64,000 bases of DNA from Lutimonas zeaxanthinifaciens (lineage in GTDB: Bacteria; Bacteroidota; Bacteroidia; Flavobacteriales; Flavobacteriaceae). Below the pieces are notes generated by a model. The model worked only from the letters and a program-made list of their open reading frames with translations. It was not told the origin of the DNA and ran no database searches. Numbering within the stretch: the first letter of the stretch is position 1; the number at the start of each line of letters is the position of its first letter. The translations under genes were made by a program, and so were the position numbers. The stretch lies in the NCBI RefSeq assembly GCF_030503675.1, contig NZ_CP129964.1, positions 992,001 to 1,056,000 of the forward strand, read 5' to 3'. Shown piece by piece: positions 1-9,200 of this stretch.

Positions 1-142
1 CCAGAAAGCACCTCATGGTAACTTGAACCGCTTCCTTATCTTCTATATATTCAATCTGAGTAAGACTTACATAGTGTTTATGCAGAGTAAATGAGATAAG
101 AGGAATGGTTAAAAAGATGAACAGAAAAAAGTACTTACGCAT
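1..142 (-). CDS. DUF6702 family protein, N-terminal part (runs off the left edge)
   Basis: Reading the minus strand from the ATG at 142 gives about 47 residues, beginning MRKYFFLFIFLTIPLIS, a hydrophobic signal peptide, then FTLHKHYVSLTQIEYIED. The HKxYVSxTQIEY pattern right after the signal sequence is what I recall for the small DUF6702 periplasmic proteins of Flavobacteriaceae, usually next to an M1-type peptidase. That neighbour, if present, lies outside the window. A TAnnTTTG box (TACCTTTG on the minus strand, 177 to 170) precedes the start by 27 bases, which supports the gene being real and starting here. Function unknown. The family assignment rests on a short N-terminus and is moderately sure. 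Confidence 0.6.
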   Translation of the reverse strand, partial: MRKYFFLFIFLTIPLISFTLHKHYVSLTQIEYIEDKEAVQVTMRCFL

Positions 143-218
143 AATGTTAAAATGATTAAATTAGAAGTGCAAAGGTAAGTAGACATTTAATAAAATTCAC
201 AAGTTTTAATAAATAGAA

Positions 219-827
219 TTGAATTCACCTGAAAAAATATTAGAACATTACAAACGAGATAAATTACTTTTTGAGATGATCAAAAACCTCGAAGTTCAGA
301 TACGCCCCAAACCTGATACAGATATTTATCACTCACTGCTTGAATCTATTGTTTCTCAGCAATTATCAACAAAAGTCGTTCAGGTTATCTGGAGACGTTT
401 TACCGGCCTTTTTATTGATGGCTATCCGGATGCAGAAAGTTTGTTGATCAAGGAACATGAAGTATTACGAGGAATCGGATTGTCGAACAGCAAGGCCAAT
501 TATGTCAAAAATGTCGCTGAGTTTAGTTTAAAGAATGATATGAGTTTCGATTTTCTTCAGCAAAAGCGGGATGAAGAGATAATAGACTATCTGAGTCAGA
601 TCAAAGGGGTGGGAAGATGGACCGTTCAGATGATATTGATGTTTCCGATGGATCGCCCCAATGTTTTTCCTGTCGATGACCTTGGAATCCAAAATGCGAT
701 GAAAAAGCTTTATGGCCTGGAACTTGAAAAGAAAGAATTAAAGTTGAAAATGATTGAAATCGCTTCGGGATGGCATCCTTACAGGAGTCTTGCGACTAAG
801 TACTTGTGGAAATATCTCGGCACCTGA
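219..827 (+). CDS. AlkA-like DNA-3-methyladenine glycosylase (HhH-GPD family)
   Basis: A base-excision repair glycosylase that removes alkylated purines from DNA. The 202-residue protein is a bare HhH-GPD domain. The helix-hairpin-helix is at about residues 128-140 (IKGVGRWTVQMIL) and is followed by the FPVDDLG motif, whose second Asp (about 154) is the expected catalytic residue. There is no C-terminal Cys cluster, so it is not an Nth/MutY iron-sulfur enzyme, and it lacks the N-terminal TBP-like domain of E. coli AlkA, as do many short bacterial relatives. The start codon is TTG; no ATG fits before the conserved region. It stands alone, divergent from the DUF6702 gene. Subfamily and substrate range are inferred. 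Confidence 0.85.
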   Translation: MNSPEKILEHYKRDKLLFEMIKNLEVQIRPKPDTDIYHSLLESIVSQQLSTKVVQVIWRRFTGLFIDGYPDAESLLIKEHEVLRGIGLSNSKANYVKNVAEFSLKNDMSFDFLQQKRDEEIIDYLSQIKGVGRWTVQMILMFPMDRPNVFPVDDLGIQNAMKKLYGLELEKKELKLKMIEIASGWHPYRSLATKYLWKYLGT

Positions 828-854
828 GTCTTTTTTTATTTAAGGATTCGTTTA

Positions 855-1634
855 CTATTCGTCTATCGTGTTTAAGGATCTAAAATACGCTTCTTTATTT
901 TTAAGGAGAATATCGATTACTTCGATCATTCTGCCCTTGTCATAAAGGCCAACTATCCCTAAGGGGATACAATAATTGATGTAGGCATTGATATGCTCAA
1001 TCTCAATCTTTACCGAATCGATGAAAAAATCATCTTGTAATTGTTCTCTGAGTTTTTTTGAAAAGCTAAGGTTTCGTACATCCTGTTCATCCTGTTCAAT
1101 CAGGGCTTTTAACTTTCTGTCTCTTTTTCTGTTGCCCGAAACAATGTTGTAGATATCATCTATACCTCCCGGTTTAAAGAGCAGGGCCTGTAAGACGACA
1201 ACTGCGGTACTTTTCTGACTATAGTGGTTTAGGTTGCGCTCAAGCTTGTTCAAAGGCTTTTTACCGGCATTGGGAAGTCCTAGTTCTTCGGACATATCTT
1301 CATATTGCCTGACAATGACTTCATCGAGTTCATTGGTCAGTTCAAGCAGGTTGATCAATAGAAACTTATCGAGAATGTGGCCTTGGTTGACCAGGATGAC
1401 CCGCTCTTCAAACTGTATATCCGAAATGATCAGCGTATCGTTTACGGCAACCGAAATTTTAAAATGTCCAAGTTTGTTGGTGATTGTTCCTTTCTGAGAA
1501 TTTTTGTTTATGACATGAACGTTTTCCAGTGGGATGGAGTCGTTTAACACTTTACCTGAAATCATTTTCCGGTTCTCCTGACCATTGGCCAAAAAGGAAA
1601 GAAGAAAAAAGAACAGAAGAGGAGCCCGATTCAT
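855..1634 (-). CDS. secreted protein with carboxypeptidase-regulatory-like domain
   Basis: A 259-residue exported protein. Residues 1-18 form a signal peptide (LLFFFLLSFLANG, then QENRK). Residues about 22-105 match the CarboxypepD_reg-like beta-sandwich seen in many Bacteroidota surface proteins: ISGKVLNDSIPLENVHVINKN, then a GTITNKLGHFKISV repeat-type strand. The remainder is charged and helical (GKKPLNKLERNLNHYSQKS onward) and I do not recognise it. No TonB plug or barrel follows, so it is not a receptor. It is divergent from pepE and convergent with the glycosylase gene. Likely envelope-associated; function unknown. Confidence 0.7.
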   Translation of the reverse strand: MNRAPLLFFFLLSFLANGQENRKMISGKVLNDSIPLENVHVINKNSQKGTITNKLGHFKISVAVNDTLIISDIQFEERVILVNQGHILDKFLLINLLELTNELDEVIVRQYEDMSEELGLPNAGKKPLNKLERNLNHYSQKSTAVVVLQALLFKPGGIDDIYNIVSGNRKRDRKLKALIEQDEQDVRNLSFSKKLREQLQDDFFIDSVKIEIEHINAYINYCIPLGIVGLYDKGRMIEVIDILLKNKEAYFRSLNTIDE

Positions 1635-1687
1635 GATTCAAAGTAACGAATCTGTAACTGAAAAGAAAACCCTGATTATGATAATCT

Positions 1688-1717
1688 TTTGTTAAAGCGC
1701 ATATTTCCTTAAGTTTG
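1688..1717 (+). promoter_or_regulatory. Bacteroidota-type promoter of pepE
   Basis: TTTG at 1688-1691 and TAAGTTTG at 1710-1717 are separated by 18 bases. This fits the TTTG/TAnnTTTG consensus of the Bacteroidota primary sigma factor. The predicted start point near 1723 leaves a leader of only about 8 bases before the pepE ATG at 1731. Confidence 0.6.
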
Positions 1718-1730
1718 TATAAAAATCAAC

Positions 1731-2438
1731 ATGAAAAACCTTATCGTTGCCAGTACTTCTACATTACACGGAAGTTCTTTTCTAGAATATTTACTACCTG
1801 AGCTAAAAGACCATTTTCAACAAATAAAAACCTTGTTGTTTGTTCCCTTCGCTCGTCCTGGTGGCATAAGCCATGACGCCTATACCAATCATGTCAGGGA
1901 AGGTTTGAAAGCTTTAAAAATAGAAGTAAAGGGCCTTCATGAATTTAAAGACCAGGCCAGGGCAGTGGAGGAGGCTGAAGGGGTTTTTACAGGAGGAGGA
2001 AATACGTTTGTTCTGCTCGATGAACTGCACCGAAAAAACCTGATCGAACCACTTGCCAGAATCATCAGGAATGGAGTGCCTTATCTTGGGACCAGTGCCG
2101 GGAGCAATATTGTGGGACCCACTGTAAGATCAACAAATGATATGCCCATTGTCCATCCGAAATCTCTTGATGCCTTGGGTCTAATACCATTTAATATTAA
2201 TCCGCACTATCTGGATCCGGACCCTGATTCGAAGCATAAAGGAGAAACCAGAGAGACAAGGATTAAAGAATTTCATTGCTTTAACGATACTCCGGTAATT
2301 GGATTACGCGAAGGAAGCTGGATTTCGGTCAAAGGAGAACAAATGAAACTTAAAGGTAGTCTTTCAGCAAGGGTGTTCATAAAAAATAAGGTCCCCTTTG
2401 AAGCAGAACCGGGATATATGTTCAGTCAGTTATCCTGA
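1731..2438 (+). CDS. pepE: dipeptidase E (peptidase family S51)
   Basis: A cytoplasmic serine peptidase hydrolysing dipeptides with an N-terminal Asp. The 235-residue length is normal for the family. The nucleophile is Ser122 in YLGTSAGSN, inside the nucleophile elbow. Asp137 (STNDMP) and His159 (NPHYLD) line up with the other residues conserved in Salmonella PepE. The glycine-rich FTGGGNTFVLL loop (about 87-96) is also typical. The gene has its own promoter. Its 3' end is convergent with the DUF5362-like gene, one base away, so the two transcripts must overlap or terminate inside each other. Confidence 0.93.
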   Translation: MKNLIVASTSTLHGSSFLEYLLPELKDHFQQIKTLLFVPFARPGGISHDAYTNHVREGLKALKIEVKGLHEFKDQARAVEEAEGVFTGGGNTFVLLDELHRKNLIEPLARIIRNGVPYLGTSAGSNIVGPTVRSTNDMPIVHPKSLDALGLIPFNINPHYLDPDPDSKHKGETRETRIKEFHCFNDTPVIGLREGSWISVKGEQMKLKGSLSARVFIKNKVPFEAEPGYMFSQLS

Positions 2439-2439
2439 A

Positions 2440-2850
2440 TCAGCTTAAAAACAAAGCTCCGAATGCACCAAAAAGGATGAGGAACAAATAAAATACGGTA
2501 AAGACAATGAATAGAATTCCAATGAATTTATAGTGGGACTTTAATTTTTTTAAGCCAAAGGCCAATAAGTTATGGTCATCCTCTAAGATAGCCTGTTTTG
2601 TTTTTTGTCCGAATTGAAAAAGAAAAAATACAGGAATAAAGTATATACCTCCCGCAATCAAGTAGAAAAAGGAAAAGAATTTTGGAGACAAACCACCAAG
2701 AGATCCTTCAGGTAGGTTGGCCATTATACCGCTGATAGAGAAAGACATGATAACGAGTAGGCCGATGACTATAAATCCGAAAATGGCTATAAAATTGGCC
2801 CATTTAGAGGCTTCCAATAAGTATTTTTTTGCATTTTCACTTAGCTGCAT
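2440..2850 (-). CDS. DUF5362-like membrane protein
   Basis: A 136-residue integral membrane protein with four hydrophobic stretches at about residues 18-40, 57-80 and 108-134, the last long enough for two helices. They are separated by a basic cytoplasmic loop (GQKTKQAILEDDHNLLAFGLKKLKSHYK). The pattern, a short N-terminal amphipathic segment followed by paired helices and the FGLKKLKSHYKFIGIL segment, matches small Bacteroidota proteins annotated DUF5362. No catalytic motif is visible. It has no operon partner on its strand. Function unknown. Confidence 0.6.
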   Translation of the reverse strand: MQLSENAKKYLLEASKWANFIAIFGFIVIGLLVIMSFSISGIMANLPEGSLGGLSPKFFSFFYLIAGGIYFIPVFFLFQFGQKTKQAILEDDHNLLAFGLKKLKSHYKFIGILFIVFTVFYLFLILFGAFGALFLS

Positions 2851-2922
2851 AGTAAGAGTGTATAGTTAAATATTCTGCAATTTTACGAATTGCACCTCAA
2901 CTATCCAACAGATATTAACGAA

Positions 2923-3984
2923 TTAAAACTGGTAAACAATGGCATTGATGTTCATCCCTGCTCCAACTGAAGCAAGAATCACGGCGTCACCTTCTTCAAT
3001 TTTGTGATCTTCAAGGTTCTCATTCAGGATAAGATCCAGTAAAGTTGGCACGGTCGCAACAGAACTATTTCCTAATTTGTTGATACTCATCGGCATGATT
3101 CCTTTAGGCACGTTTGTTTTGAAAAGTCTATAAAATCGTTTGATTATGGCTTCATCCATTTTTTCATTGGCCTGATGGATAAGAATTTTTTTGATCTTTT
3201 CTATGGGAATACCGGATTGATCGAGTGCAGATTTCATGGCGGCAGGAACCTTGTTCAAGGCAAATTCATAGATCTTACGGCCGTGCATTTTCAGAAATTT
3301 CGCATTTCCGTTACTTTCCAGTTTATTGGATTCTCCAAAATAGATGTAATTCGATTCATCCGTAGTAAAGGTCTGGCTTGCATGACTTAAGATTCCCTTA
3401 CCCGTTTTATCTCTTTTCTCAACGACACAGGCTCCTGCACCATCCGAATAGATCATGGAATCCCTGTCATGTGGATCAATTATCCGTGAAAGCGTTTCTG
3501 ACCCAATCACCAAACACTTTTGAGCTACACCAGCTTTGATAAAAATATCGGCCTGAATCATTCCCTGCACCCATCCCGGGCAACCGAAGATCACGTCATA
3601 AGCAACGCAATCAGGGTTGTCAATTCCTAAAAGATGCTTTACCTTAGAGCCAACACTGGGCAGCATATCGGACTGATTCGAATCGTGGGCAAGGTTCCCA
3701 AAATTATGGGCTACAATGATCTGATCGATAGATTCCGGGTCAATGTTTGCCGCATCTATGGCTTTTCTTCCCGCAATCGCGGCTGCGTCGCTACTACTGA
3801 GTTCCTTAGATAAATACCTTCTTTCTTCAATTCCGGTTATATCCTTGAATTTTCTGATAATAACTTCATTGTCGTCTGTTAAAGGATCGTTGTTATCAGC
3901 GTAAAAATCATTGGACATAAAATGTGCATTTGATTTTATCAACTCTGGAATATAACTACCGGTACCTGTTATGATGGTGCCCAT
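2923..3984 (-). CDS. 3-oxoacyl-ACP synthase III family protein (FabH-like)
   Basis: A thiolase-fold condensing enzyme of the KAS III group, 353 residues. The catalytic triad is intact: Cys135 in the FGCPGW motif, His270 in LIHQANEKM and Asn306 in LGNSSV. True FabH is about 320 residues and usually sits with plsX and fab genes. This one is longer, stands alone and carries the HNFGNLAHDSNQSDMLPS segment seen in Bacteroidota paralogs. It may therefore make a special acyl or polyketide-like product, or condense acyl chains for membrane lipids, instead of priming fatty-acid synthesis. A perfect inverted repeat sits over its promoter, so it is probably controlled by a dedicated repressor. Confidence 0.85.
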   Translation of the reverse strand: MGTIITGTGSYIPELIKSNAHFMSNDFYADNNDPLTDDNEVIIRKFKDITGIEERRYLSKELSSSDAAAIAGRKAIDAANIDPESIDQIIVAHNFGNLAHDSNQSDMLPSVGSKVKHLLGIDNPDCVAYDVIFGCPGWVQGMIQADIFIKAGVAQKCLVIGSETLSRIIDPHDRDSMIYSDGAGACVVEKRDKTGKGILSHASQTFTTDESNYIYFGESNKLESNGNAKFLKMHGRKIYEFALNKVPAAMKSALDQSGIPIEKIKKILIHQANEKMDEAIIKRFYRLFKTNVPKGIMPMSINKLGNSSVATVPTLLDLILNENLEDHKIEEGDAVILASVGAGMNINAIVYQF

Positions 3985-4015
3985 GGTGATGTGGTTTAAA
4001 AAGGCTATTTTGCCT

Positions 4016-4023
4016 CAAAGGTA
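4016..4023 (-). promoter_or_regulatory. -7 promoter element of the fabH-like gene
   Basis: On the minus strand this reads TACCTTTG, a match to TAnnTTTG, 31 bases upstream of the ATG at 3984. No good TTTG lies 18-20 bases further upstream; that position is occupied by the inverted repeat at 4027-4054. Confidence 0.5.
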
Positions 4024-4026
4024 TGA

Positions 4027-4054
4027 AAATATATTATGCACGCATAATATATTT
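4027..4054. promoter_or_regulatory. perfect 13-bp inverted repeat, probable operator
   Basis: The arms AAATATATTATGC and GCATAATATATTT are exact reverse complements with a two-base AC spacer. The repeat begins 3 bases upstream of the -7 box of the fabH-like gene and covers the region where the -33 element should be, which is where a repressor dimer would block polymerase. Arm length and near-zero spacing suit a homodimeric winged-helix or TetR-type regulator. No regulator gene lies in the window. It has no T-tract, and its central bases would form too tight a loop for a good terminator. Confidence 0.55.
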
Positions 4055-4071
4055 GTACTTATCTGTTAGAA

Positions 4072-4446
4072 CTATTTCTGTGAAATCTTTAAGTTCATGA
4101 CTGTCGCTATTGATGATGCCCTGTTTTTTAAGGTTTCAGCATTAACTCCCTGAAACTTACTGTCGACCGCTTTATTAAAAAGTAAGATCCATTCTTCAAA
4201 ATGAACTGGCTTTATTGGATTTCTCTCATTCAGAATAAGATGAGGTTTCATTGCATTTTTGGTATAGGTCCCTGAATAGAAAAGTGTATTATCCCAGAAA
4301 TCCACAAGAATTTTGAGATGATCATCCAAAACCTCCGAATCTTTGAACTTTAAAAAAAAGTGATGCAGAACCTGGCTTTGGAAAAGAAACCGATAAAAAT
4401 CGGTAACGATAACAAAAAGATCTTCTCTTGATTCAATATCTTTCAT
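4072..4446 (-). CDS. group III truncated haemoglobin
   Basis: A small haem protein of 124 residues with a 2-over-2 globin fold, binding O2 or NO in the cytoplasm. Features seen are the N-terminal ESREDLFVIVTDFYRFL helix, the LVDFWDNTLFYSGTYTKNAMKPHL stretch (about 47-70) with the proximal His at about 69, and the C-terminal HFEEWILLFNKAVD helix; these fit group III (Ctb-like) members. The start overlaps the stop of cdd by one base (TGATG), so the two are translationally coupled and co-transcribed. The pairing with cytidine deaminase is not explained by function. Confidence 0.85.
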   Translation of the reverse strand: MKDIESREDLFVIVTDFYRFLFQSQVLHHFFLKFKDSEVLDDHLKILVDFWDNTLFYSGTYTKNAMKPHLILNERNPIKPVHFEEWILLFNKAVDSKFQGVNAETLKNRASSIATVMNLKISQK

Positions 4447-4931
4447 CAGGACAACATGGAATTATCAAACATCCATGGTAACAAATCTTTTATGGAATTA
4501 GATTTAACGATTTTACCTTTTTCACCTGTAAAGAAAATCTCGATATTCTCTTTCTGCCTGGTTTCATACTCGGCTATCGCCTGTCTGCACGCACCACATG
4601 GCGCAACTGGCTGGTCGACAACCGTTTTATCTGATCGGGCCGAAATGAATATTTTTTTTATCCGTCCCTGAGGAAGCGATGCCATTGCTGTCCAAATTGC
4701 AACCCTTTCTGCGCAAATTCCTGAAGGATATGCGGCATTTTCCTGATTGTTTCCGGTAAAGATTTCTCCGTTTTCCATCAAAACAGCAGCACCTACACTA
4801 AACCGGGAATAGGGGGCATATGCATGATCTCTTATTTCAATGGCCTTGAGAAGAAGCTTTTTTTGAGTTGATGATAATTCATCGATATTTTCGAAAATCG
4901 TGAAATCAGTTGTTATTTTATGATCGTGCAT
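4446..4931 (-). CDS. cdd: cytidine deaminase
   Basis: Hydrolytic deamination of cytidine and deoxycytidine to uridine compounds for pyrimidine salvage. The 161-residue protein has the zinc-dependent signature of the homotetrameric class: Cys73-Ala-Glu75 (GICAERVA), where Glu75 shuttles the proton, and Cys112-Gly-Ala-Cys115 (PCGACRQ), which completes three Cys ligands. The upstream AYAPYSRFSVGAA motif contacts the nucleoside. It is first in a two-gene unit with the truncated haemoglobin. Confidence 0.95.
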   Translation of the reverse strand: MHDHKITTDFTIFENIDELSSTQKKLLLKAIEIRDHAYAPYSRFSVGAAVLMENGEIFTGNNQENAAYPSGICAERVAIWTAMASLPQGRIKKIFISARSDKTVVDQPVAPCGACRQAIAEYETRQKENIEIFFTGEKGKIVKSNSIKDLLPWMFDNSMLS

Positions 4932-5038
4932 AGCTTATCGAATAGCCAAATTAATTTCAATAAATATAGGTCATTAAAGCCTAAAATTCAAGTTATCTGA
5001 AAAGGCATTCCAATACTCCCGATGTGCAAATCAGTTTT

Positions 5039-6184
5039 TTAGAAATAAGCGTAGGAATCACCCAGGTTAATTGTCAATGAAAATCTTAGCGTACTTTCTA
5101 ATGGATTATTGACATCCGAGGCATTGATCAAATAAGAAACGTCAAGAGTGGTGCTTCTAAATTTGAAACCGGTTCCTAAGGTAAAGAACTGACGGTTCCC
5201 TTTATTAGCAGATTCATGGAAATATCCCGCTCTTACTGAAAACACTTCATTGTAAAGATATTCTCCACTAACTGCCCAGATAAACTCTTCCATTTCCTCT
5301 TCAAAGCCCCTTGGAGCATCGTACCAGGATTGAACCATACCGGTAAGAAAATTCACATTATCGTCTCTTCCCGCAATGATTTCTCCTGTGGCGTTGTCTC
5401 TAATAGGGGGTGTTGGGACCAATAACTTGTTCAGTTCAAGATTCGCCGTTATCGTATTTGAATTATCCAGGATAAAATCGAATCCTCCGGCCATTTTTAG
5501 ATTCGTAGGGATAAAACTTTCATCCCCTCCCAAAACAAGTTCTACCTTAGGCCCTATGTTCGATATATTAACGCCGGCTCTCCATCTTCCATTAAAATTG
5601 TTATAATTTTTTTCCTCGCTTTGATAGAACATGGAAACATCAACCGCAAAAGTATTCACGGTTTGAATTTCAGAATTATCGACCCTAACGGCAAGGTCTG
5701 AATGAATAAAACGCAATCCGACCGCCATAGAAATCACTTCACTTAATTTTAGTGAATAGGCACCGTCAATAGCGAATTCATTTGGATTTTCGGATCCCAG
5801 TGATATGCCTGAACCATCCGTTAGTTCAATCGATCCCAAAGAAAAATAGGTGAGGCTGGTTGCCCATGCACTTCTTTCATTTATTTTATTCGATACAAAC
5901 AAACTGGTTAAACTCACATCATTTGTCAAATTACGAAGCCAGGGGGTATAATTTAATCCTATTTGCCACTGTGATTCAGAAAAAGCATATTTGGCTGCAT
6001 TGTAATGCAAAGAGCTAGCATCTGAAGAGGTAGCACCACCCATATCAGCCAGTCCGCCTGCACGAGCATCAGGTGCAATCAATAAAAATGGAGCTGCGGT
6101 TGTAATTGGATTTACTTCGTCTTGAGCATAAGAACTGAAAAGTCCTAGAAAAGTAGCGATGGCAATTAGACTTAGTTTTTTCAT
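5039..6184 (-). CDS. porV: type IX secretion system outer-membrane protein PorV
   Basis: A 381-residue outer-membrane barrel that shuttles T9SS cargo from the SprA translocon to the attachment complex. The signal peptide is MKKLSLIAIATFLGLFSSYA, cut before QDEVNPI. The next part, ITTAAPFLLIAPDARAGGLADMGGATS, is the highly conserved PorV N-terminus. The rest alternates barrel strands in the FadL-like pattern, ending in SLTINLGDSYAYF with a terminal Phe as expected of an outer-membrane protein. It lies 37 bases downstream of porU on the same strand, the standard flavobacterial porU-porV order, and porU is its functional partner. Confidence 0.95.
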   Translation of the reverse strand: MKKLSLIAIATFLGLFSSYAQDEVNPITTAAPFLLIAPDARAGGLADMGGATSSDASSLHYNAAKYAFSESQWQIGLNYTPWLRNLTNDVSLTSLFVSNKINERSAWATSLTYFSLGSIELTDGSGISLGSENPNEFAIDGAYSLKLSEVISMAVGLRFIHSDLAVRVDNSEIQTVNTFAVDVSMFYQSEEKNYNNFNGRWRAGVNISNIGPKVELVLGGDESFIPTNLKMAGGFDFILDNSNTITANLELNKLLVPTPPIRDNATGEIIAGRDDNVNFLTGMVQSWYDAPRGFEEEMEEFIWAVSGEYLYNEVFSVRAGYFHESANKGNRQFFTLGTGFKFRSTTLDVSYLINASDVNNPLESTLRFSLTINLGDSYAYF

Positions 6185-6221
6185 CTAATGATTTTGATTT
6201 TAGGGATTTAGATCTAAATTG

Positions 6222-9200
6222 TTATTGTAAAATGACAAGTTTTTCAAATTTTTCGGCTTGCGCCGTTGTGATTTGAGATCTAACATGAAGCTTGTATACA
6301 TAAACGCCCTTACCAATTTTGTTGCCGAAATCATCAAGACCATCCCAGGATATATCTCTGGAGAGAAGCCCGTCTGATTGCACAGATCGGTGAAGGGTTT
6401 TTATGAGTTTACCAGAAACCGTAAAAATTTGTACCTGAACGTCTAAAGGTTCGTTTGGTTTGTTATGATTAAACCAAAATTCGGTATAATTGATGAACGG
6501 ATTCGGATAATTCAATACATTACTTAATATTAAGTCGTTGTCATTGACTACAATAAAACTTAACGTTGATTCTGATGGATTATTGTATGTATCCCAACAT
6601 TTAAATTTAATTGTATGTAATCCGGGTTCCAAATCTCTGAATGGGAACTTAACTTTACCCTTTTTAAAGTTATCTAACTCGGTCTCATAATAGTCATTCA
6701 GGACGTAAGGATTGTTGTTGTCATCGTCCAGAATCGCAATGATATCATGGTCTACCGCGGTTATGGAGGTGTTGATTCCTGAATCATCTTCCAGGATGGC
6801 ATAAAGTACCGGTGACTCGCTCGTATTACCTCCGTCCACAAAGGATTCATCATTCATAAAGAGCCTTATTTCGGGCCCTTGTGAGTCTTCGGGTGCATTT
6901 TGATCAATTCCGCCTATGGTAATACTAAGGTCCGCTCCGTTTCTATCTGATAAATTATTTTCGCCGTATAAGCTAATTTTGGCATTTCCGTAGGCAATTC
7001 GAATATCTTTGGGTACAATAAAATCTAATTGAAACTTCCCGTTGTTAACCGATGACCTGCCGCTGAATATTTTACTCTCAACAGCCGTAAAAGGCATCTT
7101 TTTACCAAGATTGTCATTGTCAAGAGTTGTTTTGTTCAGAGGTTTATCATAAATGGTCGCGTTCAGGGTCCCGTTAAAATTATTTAATGGCTGGTTGTTT
7201 TCATCAGTAATCCTTCCTTCGAATTGTATTCTTGAAAGTGCTTTTAAGGTATCTCGTTTTTGGCTGAGATTGGTACCGTTCATTTTGGTTATCTCAATAT
7301 TCGGTTTTACCTGAGCCATTTTCATTGCAGGATCACCAAAACTATAAACAAAAAAACGCTGTGAGGTAAAGGATTCGTGTTTGGCATACATCAAAGCTTC
7401 TGAAATACTGTAATCCTGACCTTCAAACCCGAGAAGATTTTTAATCAGGTTTCTGTTAAAAACCTCTCCTACGCTAATAAATATTTCACGCGTAGTCGAG
7501 ATCAGGTGAGAGGCTCCACCTCCGGCATTCCATAAAGTATATTCTCCCGCAGTTGGCCTAATCGGATTGTCGAATCTGGCGAACTCACAAGTCACCGTAA
7601 CCAATAGGGGTAGGGTATTTGAATTATTCCAGCTCTGAATTTGTGGTACTTCCAAAATCCTTTCTTCTGCCCATCCGTTAACTCCTCCATGACCAAAATA
7701 GTCGATCATCAGCGTTCCTGTTTCAACTGCATTATTGATTGCTTCATTGACGGTCGGATACCTTTCACCACCTGCGGTTGATACTTGCTGATGGGCATCC
7801 GCATAGATTTTTTTAATGTTAAAAGAAGGTTTGTTTTCTTCGATGTCTTCAGTAATAAGATCCAGGGCCTTTTGAAGGACGAACTCTCCGGAATTATCGG
7901 GATCGTCGGCTATAAATGTCAATTTGTTTCGCCAGCTACCCAGAGCTTCAGCAGCGTAATAACTTAGCGTTTTATCCACAAGTTCTCGTGCCTGCTTGGG
8001 CGAAGATACAGGTAACCTTCCCATTGCAACATCCTGCATGTCAGAGCTCCTGAGTTCACCTTCCGCTTCATCCATCATGCCAAAATAATCGTCTGTAACA
8101 TAAGCTGTTGCCAGATTAAAGCTCTCATAGGATTGAAATGCCGGTACGATATTGTTATTATCAGTTATTCTGTCCTTAAAATCAAAGGAAGCATCTCCAA
8201 AAAGACATACATATTTGATCCTCGTCTCGTTGCCGGAGGCGTTTAGGTATAGGAATCTTATAAAATCACGGATCGCTGTCAGATCGGGAGATCCTGATCC
8301 GAATTCGTTGAAAATTTCATTTAAATCGATAACACCGGTGATAAAGCCTGATACATTGGAATGATGTTCTGTAAGGCGTTCAGCCTCTGATTTAAGATAA
8401 TCAGGAGTAATCACAATATAATCCAGATCCCTCAGGCCATGCAGATTTTGATTGGGTACTACATTGTCCTCAATTGCTTCAGGGATAAAATAATCATCTG
8501 TTCCATGCAGAAGAAAATAGCTATCCTGGCCCTGTGTTTTGAAAATGAAATTGTTTCCGGAATCCTGATTTTCGATTTTTTTCGGATGTAAAGGATCATT
8601 CAGGTCCCAGACCTGAGCTGCTCCGGAGGCATTTCTGATAACGTACTCATAGATGCTCCCCGGATCCGATGCTTCGGAATTTCGAAAAGAAAATTGACGT
8701 CCTTGCCAAACCAGTTCACATTTTCCAATTACCTCGATAAAGTCTAAATAAGCCCTTGATGAAGGATTTCCCGAATTGTTATAGGTAATTCCAATCTCGA
8801 TCTGATCACCATTTACGAGTGTGGTAGCTCTTCTGTCATCCGAAGTGGCCCTGGTAATACTGTTGTTTGCAATCGCTGAATAGCTGAGAGACATCAAGTC
8901 CTGATTGTTTAAAGTGATGTCCATGGAGGTATTACTTGTCGACGTTGCCACGCCTCTCACTCTTACACTTAATTCTTCATTTGGAAGAAGATCATCAAAA
9001 TCAAAAAGGAATTTTTGTGACGATTCAAAACTAAAATCTTCCCCCAGCCATTGCTGGCCATTGGCAAACAAATTAACCTCATCCAACTCGTAGAAGTCAT
9101 ACCTTTCATAGGCTCTGATCTGTTCCTGAGCGGGAATTTCAATTTGATTTTTAGTTTGTACCCGTTTACCGTTGCCAAGATCCGTGGTTATAAAGTAGTA

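Noticed and set aside
4027-4054. Palindrome as a terminator of the cdd-haemoglobin unit
   Set aside because: No T-run, AT-rich stem with a 2-base spacer, and a promoter box next to it; an operator fits better.
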